Notes: generated by a model not told the origin, from the letters alone. A DNA stretch of 64,000 bases from Poriferisodalis sp965208925 (GCF_965208925.1 NZ_OZ242364.1:1302001-1366000), one strand, 5' to 3'; shown: positions 49,605-57,924, counted from the first letter of the stretch. Translations and numbers: made by a program.

Positions 49605-49608
49605 ATGA
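49540..49608 (+). CDS. 22-residue mini-ORF, copy 2, between rpsS and rplV
   Basis: ATG at 49540 to TGA at 49606-49608, encoding MSGIVTRQTFEP followed by RAGREQGSRR. It differs from copy 1 at two residues. Its stop overlaps the rplV ATG (ATGA). The Shine-Dalgarno match before rplV (AAGG) is weaker than GGAGG before copy 1, so rplV may depend on translation through these two ORFs. Confidence 0.5.
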   Translation: MSGIVTRQTFEPRAGREQGSRR

Positions 49609-50231
49609 GCGGGTTGATCGACCTCGACGTCATCGCGGGCGCGAAGGCGACGCACAAGTACGCACGTCTGTCCGCGTCGAAGGCGCGCGTGGTGCTCAAC
49701 CTCATCCGCGATGAGGACTTGGCGCTTGCCCGCGACCGCCTGCGCTTCTGCGAGCGCGGTGCCGCCGAGGTGGTGTCCAAGGTGCTCGAGAGCGCGGTGG
49801 CCAATGCCACCAACAACGAGCAGCTCGACGCCGACGAGCTGTACGTGGCTGAATGCTGGGCCGATGAGGGTCCGGTGCTCAAGCGCTGGCGTCCGAGGGC
49901 ACGGGGCCGTGCCACCCGAATCTTCAAGCAGACCAGCCACATCACGGTGATCGTGGCCCAGCTCAGCACCGAGGAGCTCGAGATGCGCGAAGCCCGTCTG
50001 GCTGCCTCGGGCTCTCAGACCGCCGCGGCTGCGCGTGCGGCCCGCGTGGCCGCCAGCCGCGCAGCCACCGACACCGGCGACGCAGACGGGACAGCGCCAG
50101 AAGACGCTGACGAGACAGCGACTGACAACGTTGACGACATCGACGACGCGGCCGATGAGGCTGCCGAAGCGGCGATCGACGACACAGCCGATCCCGAAGA
50201 AGACGTTGCCGACCCAGAGGAACGGAACTGA
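49605..50231 (+). CDS. rplV: 50S ribosomal protein L22 with long acidic tail
   Basis: A 208-residue L22. The core spans about residues 12-120 (ATHKYARLSASKARVVLNLI and RWRPRARGRATRIFKQTSHI, the tunnel-loop region). The last 85 or so residues are Ala-rich then strongly acidic. Typical bacterial L22 is near 110-120 residues. The first residues MSGLIDLD match the duplicated start of the mini-ORFs. Confidence 0.95.
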   Translation: MSGLIDLDVIAGAKATHKYARLSASKARVVLNLIRDEDLALARDRLRFCERGAAEVVSKVLESAVANATNNEQLDADELYVAECWADEGPVLKRWRPRARGRATRIFKQTSHITVIVAQLSTEELEMREARLAASGSQTAAAARAARVAASRAATDTGDADGTAPEDADETATDNVDDIDDAADEAAEAAIDDTADPEEDVADPEERN

Positions 50232-50233
50232 TC

Positions 50234-51121
50234 ATGGGTCAGAAGGTCAACCCGTACGGCTTCCGCTTGGGAATCACCACCGACTGGAAGTCCCGTTGGT
50301 ACGCCGACAAGGAGTACCAGGACTATCTCATCGAGGATTGGAAGATCCGTGACTTCCTGCGGACGGAGCTGCCGCATGCCGCGATCAGCCGCATCGAGGT
50401 GGAGCGAACCCGGGATCGCCTGCGAGTCGACGTGCACACGGCCCGGCCCGGCATCGTCATCGGCCGCCGGGGAAGCGAGGCCGATCGGCTCCGCACGAAG
50501 CTCGGCAAGATCTCGGGCAACCCGAAGGTCCAGCTGAACATCCAGGAGATCAAGCAGCCCGAACTCGAAGCGGCGCTCATCGCTCAGGGAGTCGCGGATC
50601 AGCTCGCCGGCCGCGTTGCCTTCCGGCGGGCCATGAAGCGGGCCGTCCAGAACGCCCAGAAGGCCGGCGCACTCGGCATCCGTGTGCAGTGCTCAGGTCG
50701 GCTCGGCGGCTCAGAGATGGCGCGCACCGAGTGGTACCGCGAGGGCCGCGTGCCGCTGCACACGCTGCGTGCCGACATCGACTACGGCTTCCGCGAAGCC
50801 CGCACCACGGCGGGTCGCATCGGCGTGAAGGTGTGGCTCTACAAGGGCGACATCCTCCCGTACAAGGTGTCGTCCGACGAGCGCATTCACCGTGAGGCGG
50901 CCATGGCCACAGGCCAGACATCGGGCGACGGCGCGCCCCCAGGGGGCGTGGTGTCTTCAGCTGGTCGTCGCAGCGATATTGAGGATCTGCCCGAGGAGCC
51001 CGTCCCGCTGCTGCGCGAGGCCGATCCCGAATTCGAGCGCCTGCTCGAGGAGGAAGAGCAGATCGAGCGGGCAACGCGCGACCAATCCCAGACGCCCAAC
51101 TTCAGGCCGGGAGACGACTGA
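50234..51121 (+). CDS. rpsC: 30S ribosomal protein S3
   Basis: A 295-residue S3: MGQKVNPYGFRLGITTDWKS, the KH domain GIVIGRRGSEADRLRTKLG, and GRLGGSEMARTEWYREGRVP. About 70 extra C-terminal residues, Pro/Glu-rich, extend beyond the usual end. Overlaps rplP by one base (TGATG). Confidence 0.96.
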   Translation: MGQKVNPYGFRLGITTDWKSRWYADKEYQDYLIEDWKIRDFLRTELPHAAISRIEVERTRDRLRVDVHTARPGIVIGRRGSEADRLRTKLGKISGNPKVQLNIQEIKQPELEAALIAQGVADQLAGRVAFRRAMKRAVQNAQKAGALGIRVQCSGRLGGSEMARTEWYREGRVPLHTLRADIDYGFREARTTAGRIGVKVWLYKGDILPYKVSSDERIHREAAMATGQTSGDGAPPGGVVSSAGRRSDIEDLPEEPVPLLREADPEFERLLEEEEQIERATRDQSQTPNFRPGDD

Positions 51122-51537
51122 TGCTGATGCCTCGCAAGGTGAAGCACCGCAAGGCGCATCGCGGTCGCATGAAGGGCCGCACCAAGGGCGGCACGGCCGT
51201 GCACTTCGGCGACTACGGCATCCAGGCGCTGGAACCCGGCTGGATCACGGCCCGCCAGATCGAAGCGGCTCGCATCGCCATGACACGTCATGTCAAGCGC
51301 GGCGGGAAGGTCTGGATCAACGTCTTCCCCGACAAGCCGGTGACCGCGAAGCCTGCGGAGACCCGCATGGGCTCGGGCAAGGGAAATCCGGAGAAGTGGG
51401 TGGCCGTGGTGAAGCCCGGCCGGGTGATGTTCGAGCTGGGCGGCGTGAATGCCGAGCTGGCCCGCGGCGCCATGGAGCGTGCCATCCAGAAGCTGCCTAT
51501 CCGCGCGCGGGTGATCTCCCGAGAGGAGGCCATCTGA
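51121..51537 (+). CDS. rplP: 50S ribosomal protein L16
   Basis: A 138-residue L16 starting MLMPRKVKHRKAHRGRMKGR, with RVMFELGGVNAELARGAME. The ATG at 51121 gives the usual MLMPRK start. Stop overlaps rpmC. Confidence 0.97.
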   Translation: MLMPRKVKHRKAHRGRMKGRTKGGTAVHFGDYGIQALEPGWITARQIEAARIAMTRHVKRGGKVWINVFPDKPVTAKPAETRMGSGKGNPEKWVAVVKPGRVMFELGGVNAELARGAMERAIQKLPIRARVISREEAI

Positions 51538-51848
51538 TGGCGAAAGCCGTGACGCTCCGGACCCTGTCCGACGATCAGCTGCTCGACGAGCTGGACAGCG
51601 CCAAGAAGGAGCTGTTCAACCTGCGCTTCGCGTTCGCAACCGGGCAGCTCGACAACTCGGCGCAGATGGCTGCCACCAAGCGCGACATCGCCCGCATGCA
51701 CACCGTGCTGCGCGAGCGCGAGATCGCAGCGGCCGATGTCTTGTCGGACCCATCGCGTGACCCAGTGCAGGACTCGGCCGCTGTGCCGGCTGGCGCCTCG
51801 CAGGGCTCGGCCGCGGACAGCGCAGCTTCCACAGGAGACCAGTCATGA
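51537..51848 (+). CDS. rpmC: 50S ribosomal protein L29 with C-terminal extension
   Basis: A 103-residue protein; residues 1-65 are canonical L29 (LRTLSDDQLLDELDSAKKEL and FNLRFAFATGQLDNSAQMAA, ending TVLREREIA), followed by 35 Ala/Ser/Asp residues. Coupled to rplP upstream and rpsQ downstream by overlaps. Confidence 0.95.
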   Translation: MAKAVTLRTLSDDQLLDELDSAKKELFNLRFAFATGQLDNSAQMAATKRDIARMHTVLREREIAAADVLSDPSRDPVQDSAAVPAGASQGSAADSAASTGDQS

Positions 51849-52123
51849 GCAGCGAGACTGCCGAGACCGTCGAGCGCAACCGGCGCAAGGTGCGCGAGGG
51901 CATCGTCACCTCCACCAAGATGGACCGCACGGCGGTCGTCTCAGTGACCGAGCGCGTGCGTCACCCCCGCTACTTCAAGACTGTTCAGCGCACCAAGAAG
52001 CTGTACGTCCACGACCCCGCTGGAGACACGCGTCCGGGCGACCGGGTGCGCGTCATGGAAACCCGGCCGATCTCCAAGACCAAGCGTTGGCGCCTGGTGG
52101 AGATCATCGAACGGGCCCGATGA
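51845..52123 (+). CDS. rpsQ: 30S ribosomal protein S17
   Basis: A 92-residue S17: RRKVREGIVTSTKMDRTAVV, KKLYVHDPAGDTRPGDRV, ETRPISKTKRWRLVEI. ATGA overlap with rpmC. Confidence 0.97.
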   Translation: MSSETAETVERNRRKVREGIVTSTKMDRTAVVSVTERVRHPRYFKTVQRTKKLYVHDPAGDTRPGDRVRVMETRPISKTKRWRLVEIIERAR

Positions 52124-52141
52124 GGTGAAGGCAGCGAGGTC

Positions 52142-52510
52142 ATGATCCAGCAAGAGTCCCGACTCAAAGTCGCCGACAACTCCGGCGCTCGCGAGGTGCT
52201 GTGCATTCGCGTGCTCGGCGGCACGGGTCGGCGCTATGCCTCGATCGGCGACGTGTTCATCGCCACTGTGAAGGACGCCATCCCGGGCGCTGCCGTGCGC
52301 AAGGGCGAGGTGGTGCGCTGCGTCGTGGTGCGCACGCGCAAGCAGCGCAGGCGCCCCGACGGCAGCTATATCCGCTTCGACGAGAATGCCGCCGTGCTCG
52401 TCGACGACAACCGCCAGCCGCGCGGCACCCGCATCTTCGGTCCCGTCGGCCGCGAGCTGCGCGACAAGCGCTTCATGCGCATCGTGTCGCTCGCCCCGGA
52501 AGTTCTGTGA
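52142..52510 (+). CDS. rplN: 50S ribosomal protein L14
   Basis: A 122-residue L14: MIQQESRLKVADNSGAREVL, RRPDGSYIRFDENAAVL, GTRIFGPVGRELRDKRFMRI. Canonical length. Confidence 0.97.
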   Translation: MIQQESRLKVADNSGAREVLCIRVLGGTGRRYASIGDVFIATVKDAIPGAAVRKGEVVRCVVVRTRKQRRRPDGSYIRFDENAAVLVDDNRQPRGTRIFGPVGRELRDKRFMRIVSLAPEVL

Positions 52511-52523
52511 TGGGGGTGACGTG

Positions 52524-52862
52524 ATGGCACGCCAGAAGAACCAGCTGCCGCGGCTGCGAGTCCGCAAAGGCGACACCGTGCGCGTGATCTCCGGCCCTGA
52601 CAAGGGCCGGGAAGGCGAAGTCGTGTCGGTGGACTTGGCGCGCCGCCGCCTCACGGTGGAAGGCGTGAACGTGGGGCACAAGCACCAGAAGCCCTCCCAG
52701 CAGAACCAGGAAGGCCAGATCATCGACTACCTGCTGCCGATCGACGTGTCGAATGTGTCGGTGGTGTGCCCGCGAACGGGCCAGCCCGGCCGGGTCGGTT
52801 TCCGCTTCGAGGGCGGCCGCAAGGTGCGTTACCACCGGGTCTCGGGGGAGGAGCTGCCATGA
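52524..52862 (+). CDS. rplX: 50S ribosomal protein L24
   Basis: A 112-residue L24 with the KOW motif VRKGDTVRVISGPDKGREGE and KHQKPSQQNQEGQI. I chose the ATG at 52524 over the adjacent GTG at 52521. ATGA overlap with rplE. Confidence 0.95.
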   Translation: MARQKNQLPRLRVRKGDTVRVISGPDKGREGEVVSVDLARRRLTVEGVNVGHKHQKPSQQNQEGQIIDYLLPIDVSNVSVVCPRTGQPGRVGFRFEGGRKVRYHRVSGEELP

Positions 52863-53485
52863 GCGTGACCGAGGCTCGGCCGGAGGCCCACTCCGACATG
52901 GCCGGCACGACCCGGCCCGAGCTGCGTATGCCCGAGCCCCGAATGAAGGTGCTCTACCGCGACACCGTCCGAGCCCAGCTCCAGGACGAGCTCAGACTCG
53001 CGAACGTCATGCAGGTGCCCAGGCTGACGAAGATCAGCGTGAACATGGGCGTGGGCGCCGCGCTGACGAACCGGGGCCTGCTCGAAGGTGCCATCGACGA
53101 CCTCAGCCGCATCTGCGGTCAGCGTCCGGCGATCACCCGGGCGAAGCGTTCCATCGCAGGGTTCAAGCTGCGCGAGGGCAACGCGATCGGCGCCCGGGTC
53201 ACCATGCGCCGGGACCGGATGTGGGAGTTCTACGACCGTCTCGTGTCGTTGGCCATCCCCCGCATCCGCGACTTCCGGGGCTTGTCGCCGCGCAGCTTCG
53301 ACGGCCACGGCAACTACACGTTCGGCCTCACCGAGCAGCTGGTCTTTCCCGAGATCGACTACGACAGCGTCAACCAGATCCGCGGCATGGACATCACCCT
53401 CGTGACGTCAGCAGGCGACGACGAGGGCGGACGTGCCCTGCTGGTTGCGCTCGGCTTTCCATTCCGTCAAATTCCAACGACCTAA
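52859..53485 (+). CDS. rplE: 50S ribosomal protein L5
   Basis: A 208-residue L5: VMQVPRLTKISVNMGVGAAL, CGQRPAITRAKRSIAGFKLR, LSPRSFDGHGNYTFGLTEQL, IRGMDITLVTSA. It carries about 28 extra N-terminal residues; an internal ATG at 52943 would give a canonical protein, but the coupled ATG at 52859 is better supported by the rplX overlap. Confidence 0.93.
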   Translation: MSVTEARPEAHSDMAGTTRPELRMPEPRMKVLYRDTVRAQLQDELRLANVMQVPRLTKISVNMGVGAALTNRGLLEGAIDDLSRICGQRPAITRAKRSIAGFKLREGNAIGARVTMRRDRMWEFYDRLVSLAIPRIRDFRGLSPRSFDGHGNYTFGLTEQLVFPEIDYDSVNQIRGMDITLVTSAGDDEGGRALLVALGFPFRQIPTT

Positions 53486-53532
53486 CGCCCGACTGTTTCA
53501 TAGGGCCCAACCTCCACACAAGGACAGCACTG

Positions 53533-53718
53533 ATGGCCAAGAAGGCACTCGTCAACAAGCAGCAGCGCACCCCCAAGTTCAAGGTGCGCGCCTACACGCG
53601 CTGCCGCGTGTGCGGCCGACCGCGGTCGGTATACCGCAAGTTCGGGCTGTGCCGAGTGTGCCTGCGAGAGATGGTCCATGCCGGCGAGGTGCCCGGCGTG
53701 ACGAAGGCCAGCTGGTGA
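53533..53718 (+). CDS. rpsZ: 30S ribosomal protein S14, zinc-binding type Z
   Basis: A 61-residue S14 with C24-x2-C27 and C40-x2-C43 (CRVCGRPRSVYRKFGLCRVC), the zinc form. Start ATG at 53533; a longer frame upstream overlaps rplE and is spurious. Located between rplE and rpsH as usual. Confidence 0.96.
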   Translation: MAKKALVNKQQRTPKFKVRAYTRCRVCGRPRSVYRKFGLCRVCLREMVHAGEVPGVTKASW

Positions 53719-53731
53719 GGGGGGTGCGCCC

Positions 53732-54136
53732 ATGTCGATGACCGACCCCATTGCGGACATGCTCACCCGCATCCGCAACGCCAACATGGTGTTCAAGGAC
53801 GAGGTGGCCATGCCGTCCTCCAGGCAGAAGGAGCGCCTTGCGGCGATCCTCAAGCGTGAGGGCTACGTGAGCGATTACCAGGTGAGCGACGGCACCGATG
53901 GGCCCGCCCGGACGCTCACCATCAACCTGAAGTACACCGGTGACCGGGATCGCACCATCTCGGGGCTGCAGCGCATCTCCAAGCCCGGGCTGCGGGTGTA
54001 CACCAAGTCCGACAAGGTCCCCCGCGTGCTCGGCGGCCTCGGCATTGCCGTGCTGTCGACGAGCAGGGGCCTGATGACCGACCGCGAAGCTCGCCGCAAC
54101 CGCATGGGCGGCGAGATCCTCTGTTACGTCTGGTAG
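53732..54136 (+). CDS. rpsH: 30S ribosomal protein S8
   Basis: A 134-residue S8: MSMTDPIADMLTRIRNANMV, SKPGLRVYTKSDKVPRVLGG and LSTSRGLMTDREARRNRMGG. S8 is the usual spc-operon repressor. Confidence 0.97.
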   Translation: MSMTDPIADMLTRIRNANMVFKDEVAMPSSRQKERLAAILKREGYVSDYQVSDGTDGPARTLTINLKYTGDRDRTISGLQRISKPGLRVYTKSDKVPRVLGGLGIAVLSTSRGLMTDREARRNRMGGEILCYVW

Positions 54137-54145
54137 GAGGCGGCA

Positions 54146-54727
54146 ATGTCACGCGTGGGCAAGACGCCCATCTCGATTCCCGACGGGGTGACGGTGACGG
54201 CCGAACCGGCCCCCGACGTCGCCGGCTCCGTGGCGGGCGACGTGGTCACCGTCAGCGGACCCGGAGGCGAGCTCCAGCGGGAGTTGGCCGCGGGCATTCG
54301 CGTGCGCGTCGACGACAGGGAAGGCGGCAGCCAGATCGTTGTGGAGCGCGCCGATGACAGCCGCTCGCAGCGGTCGCTGCACGGCCTGAGCCGGGCGCTG
54401 GTCGCCAACATGGTGCAGGGCGTATCGCAGGGCTTCTCCAAGGAACTGCAGATTGTCGGCGTGGGCTACCGCGCGGCAGCTCGCGGATCATCGGCGCTCG
54501 AGCTGTCGCTGGGATTCAGTCACACCGTGCCGGTGACCGCGCCCGACGGCATCAGCTTCGAGGTGCCGAGCCAGACGTCCATCATCGTGAAGGGCATCGA
54601 CAAGCAGCTCGTCGGGCAGGTCGCGGCCAACATCCGTGCGCTGCGCAAGCCCGAGCCCTACAAGGGCAAGGGAATCCGCTACATCGACGAGCGCGTGCTG
54701 CGCAAAGCCGGAAAGGCGGCGAAGTGA
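54146..54727 (+). CDS. rplF: 50S ribosomal protein L6
   Basis: A 193-residue L6: MSRVGKTPISIPDGVTVTAE, LVANMVQGVSQGFSKELQIV, and the tail EPYKGKGIRYIDERVLRKAG. Its last codons (GKAAK plus the GTGA overlap) are tandemly duplicated just downstream. Confidence 0.97.
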   Translation: MSRVGKTPISIPDGVTVTAEPAPDVAGSVAGDVVTVSGPGGELQRELAAGIRVRVDDREGGSQIVVERADDSRSQRSLHGLSRALVANMVQGVSQGFSKELQIVGVGYRAAARGSSALELSLGFSHTVPVTAPDGISFEVPSQTSIIVKGIDKQLVGQVAANIRALRKPEPYKGKGIRYIDERVLRKAGKAAK

Positions 54728-54757
54728 GTGCAGTCGGAAAGGCGGCGAAGTGAGTGC
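54709..54757 (+). repeat. 26-bp-period tandem duplication at the rplF/rplR junction
   Basis: A 23-base identical block, beginning CGGAAAGGCGGCGAAGTGAG, occurs at 54709-54731 and again at 54735-54757. It contains the rplF 3' end, its stop and the overlapping GTG. The period, 26, equals 2 modulo 3, as at rpsS/rplV. Confidence 0.93.
54724..54753 (+). CDS. 9-residue mini-ORF between rplF and rplR
   Basis: GTG at 54724 to TGA at 54751-54753, encoding MSAVGKAAK. The start overlaps the rplF stop (GTGA) and the stop overlaps the rplR start (GTGA). GGAAAGG precedes each GTG. Probably a coupling bridge created by the duplication; the alternative is that ribosomes scan directly to the second GTG. Confidence 0.45.
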   Translation: MSAVGKAAK

Positions 54758-55103
54758 TCCCACGAGGGCGGCCCGGCGTGATCGGCGGCGCCGTCGCGTC
54801 CGCAAGAAGATCACCGGCACCGCAGCGCGCCCGCGCCTCGCGGTGCACCGGTCCAACCGGCATATCAGCGCCCAGCTCATCGACGACGAAGCAGGCCACA
54901 CCGTGGCGGCTGCGTCGTCGCGCGAGGCCGGTGTGACAGGCGGCGGCAACGTCGCAGCCGCCGGCGAGATCGGACGGCTCATCGCCGAGCGGGCTCGGGC
55001 GGCGGGCACCACCACGGTCACCTTCGACCGGGGCGGGAACCGTTACCACGGCCGCGTCGCGGCCCTTGCAGATGCTGCCCGCGCGGGCGGCCTGGAGTTC
55101 TGA
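54750..55103 (+). CDS. rplR: 50S ribosomal protein L18
   Basis: A 117-residue L18: RRVRKKITGTAARPRLAVHR, NRHISAQLIDDEAGHTVAAA, and the end RYHGRVAALADAARAGGLEF. Start GTG at 54750, in the second copy of the junction repeat. Binds 5S rRNA. Confidence 0.96.
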   Translation: MSAPTRAARRDRRRRRVRKKITGTAARPRLAVHRSNRHISAQLIDDEAGHTVAAASSREAGVTGGGNVAAAGEIGRLIAERARAAGTTTVTFDRGGNRYHGRVAALADAARAGGLEF

Positions 55104-55113
55104 GGGAGGACTC

Positions 55114-55827
55114 GTGACAGATGCACCAACCTCCGAGGCCGGCCCTGCCCAACCGCGCAGCAGCAATGAGCGCGGCGGCGGCAACGAACGCGGCAGCGGC
55201 GGTGAACGCGGCAGCGAGCGCAGCCGTCGCCCGCGCGATCGCCAGTTCGACAACCCCCGCAACAGCGGTGACGACGGCCTGCGCGAATCGCGGGTCATCG
55301 ACATCAACCGTGTGGCCAAGGTGGTCAAGGGCGGCCGCCGCTTCTCCTTCTCCGCACTCGTCGTAATCGGCGACGGCGCGGGCCGGGTCGGCCTGGGCTA
55401 CGGCAAGGCCAAGGAAGTTCCGTTGGCGATCCAGAAGGGCACCGAAGAGGCCCGCAAGAGCCTGTTCGAAGTGCCCCTGGCAGGCTCCACCATCGTCCAT
55501 CCCGTGCTGGGCGTCATGGGCGCCGGCAAAGTGCTGCTGCAGCCGGCGGCGCCAGGTACCGGAGTGATCGCCGGCGGCGCGGCCAGGGCGATCCTCGAGG
55601 AGGCAGGCATCAGCGATGTGCTGGCCAAGTCGCTCGGCTCGTCCAATCACATCAACGTGGCCCGAGCCACGATCGCGGGCTTGGCGGCCCTGAAGCGACC
55701 TGACGAGGTGGCCAAGCTGCGCGGGCTGTCGCCCGAGGAGTGCATCCCCGCCGGCCTGCTCGAGGCATACCGCGAGACGGAGCGCACGCGCAAGCTGAGC
55801 GAGGCATCCGCAGGGGCGCCGTCATGA
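55114..55827 (+). CDS. rpsE: 30S ribosomal protein S5 with Gly/Arg/Ser-rich N-terminus
   Basis: A 237-residue S5 from a GTG preceded by GAGGGAGGA. Residues 1-60 are Gly/Ser/Arg/Asn-rich; the S5 core follows (VVKGGRRFSFSALVVIGDGA, GLGYGKAKEVPLAIQKG, VLLQPAAPGTGVIAGGAARA). Confidence 0.96.
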   Translation: MTDAPTSEAGPAQPRSSNERGGGNERGSGGERGSERSRRPRDRQFDNPRNSGDDGLRESRVIDINRVAKVVKGGRRFSFSALVVIGDGAGRVGLGYGKAKEVPLAIQKGTEEARKSLFEVPLAGSTIVHPVLGVMGAGKVLLQPAAPGTGVIAGGAARAILEEAGISDVLAKSLGSSNHINVARATIAGLAALKRPDEVAKLRGLSPEECIPAGLLEAYRETERTRKLSEASAGAPS

Positions 55828-56111
55828 ACGCGCCGAGTTCGAATCCGCCCATCTCGAGTCAGCACGGCGCCGGCCAGATCGTGGTGACCCAGGTGCGATC
55901 GGCCATAGGGGCCAAGCCCAAGGCACGCGGTGCGCTGAGGGCGCTTGGGCTGGGCAAGATCGGCCGCAGCCATACCCTGCCGGATCGACCTGAGATCCGC
56001 GGCATGCTGCGCAAGGTGAGTCATCTGATCGCCGTCGAGAATGCTGCAGGCGAGAACGCTGCAGGCGAAGACGTCACGGACCAGGAGGCCAGCAATGCTG
56101 AGACTGCATGA
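55824..56111 (+). CDS. rpmD: 50S ribosomal protein L30 with C-terminal extension
   Basis: A 95-residue L30 (usually near 60): core IVVTQVRSAIGAKPKARGAL and TLPDRPEIRGMLRKVSHLI at about residues 19-70, then an acidic tail ENAAGENAAGED from two 15-base repeats (56040-56069). Overlaps rpsE by 4 bases and rplO by 17. Confidence 0.93.
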   Translation: MNAPSSNPPISSQHGAGQIVVTQVRSAIGAKPKARGALRALGLGKIGRSHTLPDRPEIRGMLRKVSHLIAVENAAGENAAGEDVTDQEASNAETA

Positions 56112-56586
56112 TCTGGTCCCGCCGCCGGGATCGAAGCGCAAGCGCAAGCGGGTGGCGCGCGGCACCAGCGGCAAGGGCGGCAAGACTGCCGGCCGCGGCA
56201 CCAAGGGCACCCGCGCCCGCGGCACCGTCCCCGTCTGGTACGAGGGCGGGCAGTTGCCGCTGCAGGTCCGCGTTCCCAAGCTCAAGGGCTTCAAGAACCC
56301 ATTTCGTGTCGAGTACCAGCCGGTCAATCTTGACACCATCGAAGACTGCGGTCTCGACGAGATCACCCCTGCCGAGCTGCGGGCCCGCGGCTTGGTGTCC
56401 AAGGGCGCCATGGTCAAGATCCTCGGGCGCGGCGAGATCACCCGGTCCGTCACGGTGAAAGCCCATGCCGTGTCCGGCTCGGCCCGGGCAGCCATCGAGA
56501 GCGCTGGCGGAAGCATCGAGATTCTGCCGCCCACGTTCAGTGGCCCCCGGCCCCCCGCTCGGGGCAACCAGCACACCAATCGCTAG
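56095..56586 (+). CDS. rplO: 50S ribosomal protein L15
   Basis: A 163-residue L15: LHDLVPPPGSKRKRKRVARG, SGKGGKTAGRGTKGTRARG, YEGGQLPLQVRVPKLKGFKN. Start ATG at 56095 follows CAGGAGG inside rpmD. Confidence 0.96.
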   Translation: MLRLHDLVPPPGSKRKRKRVARGTSGKGGKTAGRGTKGTRARGTVPVWYEGGQLPLQVRVPKLKGFKNPFRVEYQPVNLDTIEDCGLDEITPAELRARGLVSKGAMVKILGRGEITRSVTVKAHAVSGSARAAIESAGGSIEILPPTFSGPRPPARGNQHTNR

Positions 56587-56595
56587 GGGCTCATC

Positions 56596-57924
56596 GTGCT
56601 CGGCCACATGCGCAACATCTTCCGGATCGCAGATCTGCGCCGGAAGATCATGTTCACGCTGTTCATCATTGCGGCGTACAGGCTGGGATCCCAGGTGCCG
56701 GTGCCGGGCATCGACTTCGACGCGATCGTGTCGTTGCGCGAGCAGGCCAGCTCGACCGGTGGCGTGCTGGCGCTGCTGAACCTGTTCTCGGGCGGCGCGC
56801 TCACCAACTTCGCGATCTTCGCGTTGGGGATCATGCCGTACATCACGGCGTCGATCATCATCCAGATCCTGACGGTCGCGATCCCGCGCTTCGAGCAGCT
56901 CCAGCAGCAGGGTGCGGTAGGGCAGCGGAAGCTGACGCAGTACACCCGCTACCTGACGCTGGGCATCGCCTTCGTACAGGCCACGGGCATCACGTTCATC
57001 TTCGGCCGGGGCCAGGGCACCGCCCTGGGCAACACCGCCGGTGTCATTGTCATCCCTGATTTCACGTTCAATCGCGTGGCGCTGGTGATCCTGTCGCTGA
57101 CGGCGGGCACGGCACTGCTGATGTGGATGGGCGAGTTGATCAGCCAGCGCGGCGTGGGCAACGGCATGTCGCTGCTGATCTTTGCCTCGGTCGTGTCCAC
57201 GATCCCCTTCGACGGGGCCCGCCTGCTGGCGGTGCAGGGCACGGTGTACCTGGCGGCGGCCGTCATCGTGGCCACGGGCATGATGGTGGCGATCATCTTC
57301 ATCGAGCAGGGCCAGCGTCGCATCCCGGTGCAGTTCTCTCGCCGGCAGGTGGGCCGCAGGCTCTACGGCGGGCAGAACACCTACATCCCGCTGAAGGTCA
57401 ACCAGTCGGGCGTGATCCCGGTGATCTTCGCCAGCTCGATCCTGTTCCTGCCGGTGCTGCTGTCGAATGTGGCGAACTGGGGCTGGCTGCAGACCGCTGT
57501 CGACGAGTACCTGACCCAGCCCGACAACATCGCCTACATCCTGTTCTTCGGCGGGCTGATCGTGGGATTCGCCTACTTCTATACGGCCATCACGTTCGAC
57601 CCGGTGCGCCAGGCCGACAACATCCGCAAGCAGGGCGGCTTCATTCCCGGCATCCGGCCCGGGCCGCAGACCGAGCGGTACCTCGCCAGGGTGCTGAACC
57701 GCATCACGCTGCCGGGTGCTCTGTTCATTGCCTTGGTGGCGCTGTTGCCCAGCGTGCTGCTGTCGCTGACCAGTGACCTCGATGCGCTGGGCAGCGGCGG
57801 TGCTGGTGCGGCCATCGGATTCGGCGGTGTGTCGATCCTGATTGCCTCCGGTGTGGCACTGGAGACCATGAAGCAGGTCGACAGCCAGTTGCTGATGCGC
57901 AACTACGAAGGGTTCCTGGCCTGA
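56596..57924 (+). CDS. secY: Preprotein translocase subunit SecY
   Basis: A 442-residue ten-helix channel from a GTG start. IADLRRKIMFTLFIIAAYRL opens the first helix; GGALTNFAIFALGIMPYITA is the plug region and helix 2; INQRG-type GELISQRGVGNGMSLLIFA follows; the C-terminus LLMRNYEGFLA is typical. Forms the Sec channel with SecE (9.3 kb). Confidence 0.97.
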   Translation: MLGHMRNIFRIADLRRKIMFTLFIIAAYRLGSQVPVPGIDFDAIVSLREQASSTGGVLALLNLFSGGALTNFAIFALGIMPYITASIIIQILTVAIPRFEQLQQQGAVGQRKLTQYTRYLTLGIAFVQATGITFIFGRGQGTALGNTAGVIVIPDFTFNRVALVILSLTAGTALLMWMGELISQRGVGNGMSLLIFASVVSTIPFDGARLLAVQGTVYLAAAVIVATGMMVAIIFIEQGQRRIPVQFSRRQVGRRLYGGQNTYIPLKVNQSGVIPVIFASSILFLPVLLSNVANWGWLQTAVDEYLTQPDNIAYILFFGGLIVGFAYFYTAITFDPVRQADNIRKQGGFIPGIRPGPQTERYLARVLNRITLPGALFIALVALLPSVLLSLTSDLDALGSGGAGAAIGFGGVSILIASGVALETMKQVDSQLLMRNYEGFLA

